The notes under the pieces were generated by a model. That model ran no database searches. It saw only the letters and a program-made list of their open reading frames with translations, and was not told the DNA's origin. A DNA stretch of 64,000 bases from Hymenobacter sp. CRA2 (GTDB lineage Bacteria > Bacteroidota > Bacteroidia > Cytophagales > Hymenobacteraceae), in contig NZ_MVBC01000011.1 in assembly GCF_002007105.1 (NCBI RefSeq), positions 1-64,000 on the forward strand. Reading direction: 5' to 3'. Positions 17,761 through 27,807 of this stretch are shown piece by piece. Position numbers and translations under genes: made by a program. Each line of letters begins with the position of its first letter. The first letter of the stretch is position 1.

Positions 17761-18927
17761 TCAGTTGCTGATGGTGGTTCGTAGGTTGAATTCCGCGTCT
17801 AGGGCGGCGGTGTGCTGGCCGGGGCGCGGGGCGGCCTGGGGCGCGTACAGCTTCTGGCCGTCGATGCGGATGGGGCAGCGGGTGGTGGCCAGCTGCTGGC
17901 CGTCAGGTAGCTGCACGCGCTGCTGCATGCCCAGGGCCTGGAAACCGGGGCTGCTGGTGGCCTGCTGGTAGTCGAGCACCTGAGCGCACCAGATGCCCAG
18001 CGGCTCCAGCGTGGTCAACCAATGCTGGGTCGGCTTTTCGCGCAGGGCGGCGGTAAGTTTTTCGGCAATGGCGTCGCGGAACTCAAACCACGACGCGGGC
18101 TCGGGATACGCCTCCAGGATGCCGCAGCCCAAGGTTTCATCAAGCTGGGGCAGGTTGCCCATGGCCAGGGCCAGGTAGCCGTCCTGGGTGGGGTAGAGGC
18201 CGTAGGGCGCGCTCAGGTAAGGGTGGGCGGTGCCGCGCACGGCCCCGCGCTGGGGCAGCTGCCCGCCGTCGTTGAAGTGGGTGGTCAGCAGCTCAAACTG
18301 CATGTCGAGCACCGATTCCAGCAGGCTGGCTTCCACCAGCACACTTTGGCCCGTCTTGCCGCGCTTCAACAGGCCGGCCAGCAGCCCCTGGGCGAAGTGC
18401 GAGCCGCAGATGATGTCGGCCACCGCAATGCCGAAGGGGGTGGGGCCGTCCTGGGCGGTGCCGCTCAGCCAGGTCAGCCCCGACATGGATTGCACCAGCA
18501 AATCCTGCCCCGGCTTGGTGGCCCAGGGGCCCGTCGGGCCGTAGCCCGTCACCACGCCGTATACGATGCGCGGGTTCAGGGCGCGCACGGCGTCGTAGTC
18601 CAGCCCGATTTTCTCCATGATGCCCGGCCGGAAGTTGTGGGTCATCACGTCGGCCCGGGCCAGCAGCTGCTTCACGCGGGCCAGGTCCTCGGGGTTTTTC
18701 AGGTCGGCCGCGTAGGATTCCTTGTGGCGGTTGATGGTGTGAAACACCAGGCTGGAGCCGTCGATAAACAGGTTCTTGATGGCAATCTGCCGGCCTGCCT
18801 CGCCCGCGCCCGGCCGCTCGATCTTGATGACGCGCGCGCCGAGGTCGGCCAGGCGCAGTCCCGCCGAGGGCGCGGCCAAAAACTGGCTGAACTCGATGAC
18901 TAGCAGACCTTCCAGGGGAAGTGACAT
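17761..18927 (-). CDS. Class III CoA-transferase (CaiB/BaiF family), copy 2
   Basis: 388 residues, clearly homologous to the copy downstream along its full length ([78 protein letters not shown]). Catalytic Asp171 lies in [17 protein letters not shown]. Both copies share the late motif [13 protein letters not shown] and the C-terminal [10 protein letters not shown], suggesting they diverged after a local duplication. Cytoplasmic. Lies between two palindromic spacers in the module with two solute-binding-fold proteins, MaoC and Gfo/Idh/MocA. Confidence 0.9.
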   Translation of the reverse strand: MSLPLEGLLVIEFSQFLAAPSAGLRLADLGARVIKIERPGAGEAGRQIAIKNLFIDGSSLVFHTINRHKESYAADLKNPEDLARVKQLLARADVMTHNFRPGIMEKIGLDYDAVRALNPRIVYGVVTGYGPTGPWATKPGQDLLVQSMSGLTWLSGTAQDGPTPFGIAVADIICGSHFAQGLLAGLLKRGKTGQSVLVEASLLESVLDMQFELLTTHFNDGGQLPQRGAVRGTAHPYLSAPYGLYPTQDGYLALAMGNLPQLDETLGCGILEAYPEPASWFEFRDAIAEKLTAALREKPTQHWLTTLEPLGIWCAQVLDYQQATSSPGFQALGMQQRVQLPDGQQLATTRCPIRIDGQKLYAPQAAPRPGQHTAALDAEFNLRTTISN

Positions 18928-18954
18928 AGAAGTTTATTCGGGGTTCTTTGGGTT

Positions 18955-19069
18955 GTCCTGTCGAGCTTATCGAGGCATCTCGCGGGCTGACGTCCGAGAG
19001 TATTGTTCCGATGCCGCGTTTACTATCTCGCATCAGCCCGCGAGATGTCTCGGCTTCGCTCGACAGGAC
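18955..19069. repeat. Inverted-repeat element, 'GTCCTGTCGAG' type
   Basis: Arms start GTCCTGTCGAGC and end GCTCGACAGGAC; further in, GCATCTCGCGGGCTGA pairs with TCAGCCCGCGAGATG with few mismatches. About 115 bases, non-coding, between the CoA-transferase and solute-binding genes. Same family as part of 8113-8250. Likely a REP/MITE-type element rather than a gene-specific control site. Confidence 0.75.
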
Positions 19070-19148
19070 GGGCTGCTTTTTTTGTTCAGGCGAAGCGGTA
19101 GAGCTGCTTCGACTGCGCTCCGCATGACGTTCTTATTTGCTCGTTCAG

Positions 19149-20345
19149 TTAGCGTTGCGCAGCAGCGGCGGTCGGTGCTTCGGCCGCCTGCATCTGCCGC
19201 GACTCGCGGTAGAGCTGGTTTAGCTCCTGCAGCAAGGCCCGCTCGTCGCCGCCGTGCTTGAGGTACTGGCGTACCGGCTCGCCGGCGTGGTCCTGGAAGA
19301 ACATGTGGCCGTGGTAGCGGGGGCGCAGGAAAGCGCGCTGCAGCGTGGGCAGGGTGGCGCGGAAATAGTCGTGGCTCTGCTCGTTGGGGTGCGCGGCCTG
19401 CCAGGCGGCGAGGTGGCCGGGCTGGCCGCCGTTGTCGAAGTACAGGGTTTGCTGGCAGGCGGGCGAGGCCACAAACGCGGCGTACTGAACTGCTACTTCC
19501 ACGTGCTGGCACTTGGCGGAAATAGCCAGGCCGGTGCCGCCGAGGGTGCTGCGCATGGGCGTGCCGCCGGGCTGCAAGGCCACTAAGTCGTGGAAGTGCA
19601 GCAGCTGGCGGGCGTAGCCGCGGCGGGCGTAGTTTGAGTAGCCGTAGGCGAAGGGGCAGTAAGCCAGCGAGTCGGTCTGGGTCATAGCCTCGTACACCTG
19701 AATGGGGTTGCGCTGGAAGCAGGCCGGATCGACCTTGCTGGCCAGCTCCCGGAACAGCTGCAGGGCCTGCACGCCCACGGCTTCGCTCACCACCTCGTCC
19801 TCGCGCTGGCAGGGGTCTTCGCCCAGCGAGCAGCAGAACATGTAGAAGCTCATCAGCGTGTCGATGGGAATCAGTGCGAAGGCCACCAGGCCGCGGTCGG
19901 CCAGCCGGAGCAGCTCCTCGAAGGTCTGCGGCACCTGCAGGCCGTGCCGGGCCAGCAGATCGGGGCGGCTGGCGGCTACGGGCGTGGCCGCGTCGATGGG
20001 CAGGGCCCACTGGTGCCCGCTGAAGGAGTAGCTTTCGTAGGAGTGGCCCACGGTGTTCTGCTGCTGATCGGCCAGGAAGGCGGCGGGCAGGTGCTGGTCG
20101 AGGGGCAGAATGGAGCCGGTGCGGGCGGCAAAGCCGGCCCAGGGGTGGTCGATGACCAGCAGATCAAACCGCTCGGCCAGCTGCTGAATGGACTCATCGG
20201 CAAACTGCTGCAGGCTGCGCTTTTCCCAGCTGATGCTCACGTTCGGGTGCAGCTCCGAAAAGCGCTGCGCGGTGGCGGCCATGGGCACGAAGCCGCGGCT
20301 GTGGTTCCAGGTAATGCCTTTCAGGTGAATGTGTTCGGCGGACAT
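19149..20345 (-). CDS. Solute-binding-protein fold, no signal peptide (copy 2)
   Basis: 398 residues with the layout of family 1 sugar-binding proteins: HIHLKGITWNHSRGFVPMAA, AQRFSELHPNVSISWEKRSL, FDLLVIDHPWAGFAA, LPIDAATPVAASRPDLLARH, TLGGTGLAISAKCQHVEVAV, AFVASPACQQTLYFDNGGQP. The start MSAEHIHLKG at ATG 20345 has no signal peptide or lipobox; upstream codons to 20552 translate a palindromic spacer. Only distantly like the other signal-less binding protein at 15166, so not a recent duplicate. First gene of the module in transcription order. No permease or ATPase in the window. Function unknown; cytoplasmic ligand binding is inferred. Confidence 0.78.
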   Translation of the reverse strand: MSAEHIHLKGITWNHSRGFVPMAATAQRFSELHPNVSISWEKRSLQQFADESIQQLAERFDLLVIDHPWAGFAARTGSILPLDQHLPAAFLADQQQNTVGHSYESYSFSGHQWALPIDAATPVAASRPDLLARHGLQVPQTFEELLRLADRGLVAFALIPIDTLMSFYMFCCSLGEDPCQREDEVVSEAVGVQALQLFRELASKVDPACFQRNPIQVYEAMTQTDSLAYCPFAYGYSNYARRGYARQLLHFHDLVALQPGGTPMRSTLGGTGLAISAKCQHVEVAVQYAAFVASPACQQTLYFDNGGQPGHLAAWQAAHPNEQSHDYFRATLPTLQRAFLRPRYHGHMFFQDHAGEPVRQYLKHGGDERALLQELNQLYRESRQMQAAEAPTAAAAQR

Positions 20346-20445
20346 GTTGGAGCGGTGCGCCTCACCCCCCGGCCCCCTCTCCTCAACAGTCGAGGGGGAG
20401 CCAGGCGCAGGATTTAGCGGCTTTGATGAAATGAATTTTAGGAAC

Positions 20446-23883
<3,438 letters not shown>

Positions 23884-23887
23884 TTAC

Positions 23888-26353
23888 TTAGTTGCCCGCG
23901 GTGCCGGCGGCTGCGGCGCCTTTGGCGGCGGTGGAAGAAGCTTCGCTTTTGAGCAGCAACGAGGCGGGCTGCAGCCCGTCGGCCACGGCCTGCACCACGA
24001 TGGTGCCGGGCTGCTCGGTGGTTTGCACAATGGCCAGGCACATGCCGTTGTAGGCCCTGCGCTCCGTGGCCTTGAAAGGCTCCAGGCTGGCCTGGTAGCC
24101 GTTGTCGACGCCGGCCACGAGGCCGGGCCCGCTCAGGCCGAAGCGGATCTGGTGGGCGGCGTCGGGCACTAGGTTGCCCTGGGCATCGAGCACGCGTACG
24201 GTCACGAAGGACAGGTCTTTGCCATCGGCGCCGAGGGTGCTGCGGTCGGCCGTCAGCTCAATCCTGGTTGCCGGGCCGGCCGTGCGGATGGTGCGCGTGA
24301 GTACGGCTTGCCCGCCGCGGCGCGACACGGCCTGCAGGGTGCCCGGCTCGTACTTCACCCGCCACGCTACGTGCAGCTCGTCGCCCTGCTTTTTCTTTAC
24401 GCCCAAGGACTTGCCGTTGAGTAGCAGCTCCACTTCCTCGGCCTGGCTGTAGTAGGCCCACACGTCCACCATCTGGCCCGGGCGCCAGTTCCAGTGCGGC
24501 AGCACGTGCAGCACCGGCTGGTTGGTCCACTCGCTCTGGTAGAGGTAGTAGGCGTCCTTGGGGAAGCCGGCGAGGTCGACGAGGCCGAAGTAAGAGCTGC
24601 GCGCCGGCCAGGGGTAGGGCAGCGGCTCGCCCAGGTAATCAAAGCCCGACCACACGAACAGGCCCGCGATGTGCGGGTTCTGCTTGACGCCCCGCCAGGC
24701 GCTTTCGTGCGTGGCGCCCCAGTAGGGTCGGGCGTTGTCGTAGGACGAGGCCGTGAAGTCGCGGTTGCCCGTCGTGAGCTTGGTTTTGCCGTCCAGGGGC
24801 CACACGCGCACGCTGTCGGCGGGCATATCGTAGTGGCCGCGGGTTTCGAAGGCGGCGGCAGTTTCGGTGGCCAGAAATACCTGCCCGGGGAAGCTCTTGG
24901 GCAGCAGCGGGTAGCCCTCGTGCTTGTAGTTGAAGCTCAGAATGTCGAGCACGCCGGCCTGGCTGATGTAGTTCTTGTCCGGCTCCTGTTCTGTCAGGGC
25001 GGAGGTAACGGGACGTGTGGAATCCAGGCGCTTCACCGTGGCCGTGAGTTCCTTGGTCAGGCGCACGCCGGTGCTGTCGAACTGCTCCCGGATTTCGTTT
25101 CCGATGCTCCAGGCGATGATGCTGGGGTGGTTTCGGTCGCGGCGCACCATGTCCTGCAGGTCGCGGCGGTGCCACTGCTTGAAGTCCTTGTGGTAGTCTT
25201 GGCCGTTTTTCTTTTTCTGCCACTGGTCGAAAGCCTCGTCCATCACCAGAAAGCCCATCCGGTCGCAGAGGTCCAGCAACTCGGGCGCGGGCGGGTTATG
25301 CGCCATGCGAATGGCGTTGCAGCCCATCCTGCGCAGGATTTCCAGCTGCCGCTCCATGGCGCGCACGTTCACGGCGGCGCCCAACGCGCCCAGGTCGTGG
25401 TGCTGGTTCACGCCCAGGATGCGCAGCGGCGCGCCGTTGAGCGAGAAGCCGCTCTGGGCATTGAACTCGAAAAAGCGGATGCCCAGCGGGGTTTCGTACT
25501 CGTCCACCAGCGTCTTGCCGTCGAACACGCGCGTCTGCACCCGGTACAGGGTGGGGCGGTACAGCGACCAGAGCTGCGGCTTCTTAAGCTGCAGCGTCTG
25601 GGTCACCACGCCCGAGTCGGCCAGCGTGACGTTGTCGGAGCTGTGCCGGGCCACGGTTTTGCCCTTGGCGTCGACGACGGCCGTTTCCACGTGCACGCGC
25701 CGCCGCCCGCCGCTGGCGCTGCGCAGGGTGGTTTCGACGGCCACGGTAGCGGCCTCGCGGCTGACCTGCGGCGTGGTCACGAAGGTGCCCCACTGGTCCA
25801 CGGCTACCGCGTTGGTGGTCAGCAGGCGCACGTTGCGGTAAATGCCCGAGCCCGAGTACCAGCGCGAGTTGGGCTGGGCCGAGTTGTCGACGCGCACGGC
25901 CAGCACGTTGGTGCCCCCGGTGCGGCGCAGGTGCGGGGTCAGGTCGTAGCGAAACGACACGTAGCCGTTGGGCCGCCGACCCAGCAGCTGCCCGTTCAGC
26001 CACACCTCGCTGTTGCGGTACACCCCGTCGAACTCGATGTACACGCGCTGGCCGGCCGTGGCGGGCAGCACGAAGGTTTTGCGGTACCAGCCTACGCCGG
26101 TGGGCAGGCCGCCGCCCTCGGGCTTGGCCGGGTTTTTCTCGTCGAACCTGCCCTCGATGCTCCAGTCGTGGGGCAGGGTGAGCGGGCGCCAGCTGGCGTC
26201 GTTGAAACCCGAGTCCTTGGCCCGGGCGTCGTCGCCGAGGTAAAACTTCCAGTCTTTATTGAAGTCCTCCACCCGCCGCGTTTGCGGGGGCGCGGCCACC
26301 ACGTGGCCGGGGAAGCTTAGCGACAACAGCAGGAGGGCAAAAAGCCGGAGCAT
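23888..26353 (-). CDS. GH2 glycosidase with DUF4982
   Basis: Exported glycosidase, 821 residues, beta-galactosidase-like. Signal MLRLFALLLLSLSFPGHVVA; ATG 26353 is preferred to ATG 26371, which adds six residues. Jelly roll with LPHDWSIEGRFDEKNPA, GVGWYRKTF, WLNGQLLGRRPNGY; Ig-like domain to about 300; TIM barrel with acid/base Glu420 in WSIGNEIREQ and nucleophile Glu497 in VFLATETAAAFETRG. DUF4982 (DVWAYYSQAEEVELLLNGKS) and a final Ig-like domain follow. Could be a beta-galactosidase or a beta-glucuronidase-like enzyme; specificity is not readable. Confidence 0.88.
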   Translation of the reverse strand: MLRLFALLLLSLSFPGHVVAAPPQTRRVEDFNKDWKFYLGDDARAKDSGFNDASWRPLTLPHDWSIEGRFDEKNPAKPEGGGLPTGVGWYRKTFVLPATAGQRVYIEFDGVYRNSEVWLNGQLLGRRPNGYVSFRYDLTPHLRRTGGTNVLAVRVDNSAQPNSRWYSGSGIYRNVRLLTTNAVAVDQWGTFVTTPQVSREAATVAVETTLRSASGGRRRVHVETAVVDAKGKTVARHSSDNVTLADSGVVTQTLQLKKPQLWSLYRPTLYRVQTRVFDGKTLVDEYETPLGIRFFEFNAQSGFSLNGAPLRILGVNQHHDLGALGAAVNVRAMERQLEILRRMGCNAIRMAHNPPAPELLDLCDRMGFLVMDEAFDQWQKKKNGQDYHKDFKQWHRRDLQDMVRRDRNHPSIIAWSIGNEIREQFDSTGVRLTKELTATVKRLDSTRPVTSALTEQEPDKNYISQAGVLDILSFNYKHEGYPLLPKSFPGQVFLATETAAAFETRGHYDMPADSVRVWPLDGKTKLTTGNRDFTASSYDNARPYWGATHESAWRGVKQNPHIAGLFVWSGFDYLGEPLPYPWPARSSYFGLVDLAGFPKDAYYLYQSEWTNQPVLHVLPHWNWRPGQMVDVWAYYSQAEEVELLLNGKSLGVKKKQGDELHVAWRVKYEPGTLQAVSRRGGQAVLTRTIRTAGPATRIELTADRSTLGADGKDLSFVTVRVLDAQGNLVPDAAHQIRFGLSGPGLVAGVDNGYQASLEPFKATERRAYNGMCLAIVQTTEQPGTIVVQAVADGLQPASLLLKSEASSTAAKGAAAAGTAGN

Positions 26354-26533
26354 GGCGGGTGAAATAGTCAAGGCAGTTGGCAGGTTGGGGTTAGGGCGTC
26401 ATGCGTCGGGGCCGCCGCGCCTGATGCAGCGGTTGGCGGTTCCGGGGGCGCTCGACGCCCTAATTTCACGGTTGATTGCGCATTGACAACTTCTGCGGGT
26501 GCTGCTTGCGGGGTCGCACCCGGCTTTTCGGGC
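26354..26533. other. Spacer with short inverted repeat
   Basis: 180-base gap between the GH43-like and GH2 genes. Holds an inverted repeat TTAGGGCGTC (26391-26400) / GACGCCCTAA (26454-26463). No gene seen. Confidence 0.5.
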
Positions 26534-27685
26534 CTAGTTAGTTGAGGCCTTGCCCTCTTTTTTCTTCTTTTCCGGCGGGGCAATGAACGTCACCTGGCTC
26601 TTGCCCAAATCCTTTGAGGTGGCCACGGCAATGCCGCGTTGGTCGGGCTTGTTCACGGCGCAGTAGTAGTGGTACACCACGCCCTTGTGCTTCACCACGA
26701 AGGACTTGTGGGCAAACAGCTCGTCGTAGGGCTCGGAGGGCTCGATGAGGTTCTGCCCGCTCCAGTCGGTCCAGTGGGTCAGGTCGTAGGAGCAGGCGAA
26801 GCGGTTCACGGCGCCCTTGATGCCGGGGTAGAAGGCCCCGAAGTAAAACATCACCCACAGGTCCTTGTCAATTCCGTCAACCTTCTGCAGGTAGGCGTCG
26901 CCGGTGATGCCCTTGTGGTGATTCAGCACCGGGTTGCGCAGGTAGCGCGACCAGTGCACCATATCATCCGACACGGCCATGCCGATGCGCTCGGCCCCGC
27001 GCTTCGTGTCGAGCGAGTCGCCGTTGGCGTTGTAGTACATCACGAAGGGGTGGCCAGTCGTCTTTTGCTGGTCCCAGATGACGGAGCTTTTGTAGATGGT
27101 GTGGTTTTCCCACCAGCGCACATCCTTGTCGTCGGGCCGGAGCACGGGCTGGGGCAGGCGCTGCCAGGCGTGCACCTTCGTCGGGTCTTTGTCGGTGTAG
27201 GCCATGCCGATGGAGAGCAGGCCCTTCTCGTAGCCCCGGCTCTTGCCGCCGAAGTAGGACATCCAGTACCGGCCCGCGTACGGCTGCCACTGGTACGAGC
27301 CGCCCCACTTGTGGTCCTGCAGGGCCACGTAGCCGGCTTTCTGGTTGGTGTCCCAGTCGGTGGTGTCGGTGAAGGCCATGATTTTGCCCTTGGTTTCCCA
27401 CTTGAGCAGGTCCTTGCTCTGCGCCAGCCAGGTTTCGTAGCCCCGGCCGTCGTAGATGATGTAGGTCATGTACCACTTGTTGCCCTTGCGGAACACGCTG
27501 GGGCAATCCATCTTCTTCTGGTTGTCGTCGGTGACGAGCACCAGGCCGTACTTGTAGGGCGTTTTCACTTCCTCGTACACCCGCTGCATCACGTCGGTAG
27601 GTACCTCCCGGGGCTTGGCCGATTGGGCGTAGGTCTGCGGGCCGATAAGGCCCAGGAGCAGGAGGCTGGCGAGTTGAAGTTTCAT
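26534..27685 (-). CDS. GH43-like five-bladed propeller glycosidase
   Basis: Exported protein of 383 residues; signal MKLQLASLLLLGLIGPQTYA. The repeated blade pattern of GH43/GH32/GH130-type propellers is visible: KKMDCPSVFRKGNKWYMTYI, ETWLAQSKDLLKWETKGKI, SYQWQPYAGRYWMSYFGG, PFVMYYNANG, RIGMAVSDDMVHWSRY, DLWVMFYFGAF, FACSYDLTHWTDW, YHYYCAVNK. The Asp in MDCPS sits where the GH43 base would be. Exact family and substrate (arabinose or galactose side chains) cannot be assigned. C-terminus is a lysine-rich tail. Confidence 0.7.
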   Translation of the reverse strand: MKLQLASLLLLGLIGPQTYAQSAKPREVPTDVMQRVYEEVKTPYKYGLVLVTDDNQKKMDCPSVFRKGNKWYMTYIIYDGRGYETWLAQSKDLLKWETKGKIMAFTDTTDWDTNQKAGYVALQDHKWGGSYQWQPYAGRYWMSYFGGKSRGYEKGLLSIGMAYTDKDPTKVHAWQRLPQPVLRPDDKDVRWWENHTIYKSSVIWDQQKTTGHPFVMYYNANGDSLDTKRGAERIGMAVSDDMVHWSRYLRNPVLNHHKGITGDAYLQKVDGIDKDLWVMFYFGAFYPGIKGAVNRFACSYDLTHWTDWSGQNLIEPSEPYDELFAHKSFVVKHKGVVYHYYCAVNKPDQRGIAVATSKDLGKSQVTFIAPPEKKKKEGKASTN

Positions 27686-27706
27686 GCGGGAAGGGCGCCT
27701 CGCCCC

Positions 27707-27743
27707 CCGGCTCCCCCTCTCCGAAAAGGAGAGGGGGAGCCGG
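27707..27743. repeat. Intergenic palindrome, CCCCTCTCC type
   Basis: Perfect 16-base arms CCGGCTCCCCCTCTCC / GGAGAGGGGGAGCCGG with a GAAAA loop, directly 5' of the GH43-like gene. A degenerate copy overlaps the 3' end of the GH78 gene near 27857-27895. Confidence 0.75.
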
Positions 27744-27807
27744 ACGATTTCGGGCCGTTGAGTTCAGGAGAATCGGTAAAGAAGCGTAGGTCGGATGCGC
27801 AGCTAGG

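Noticed and set aside
13434-20345. ABC transporter for the two solute-binding proteins
   Set aside because: No permease or ATPase gene in either flank, and neither binding protein has an export signal, so I do not call an importer.
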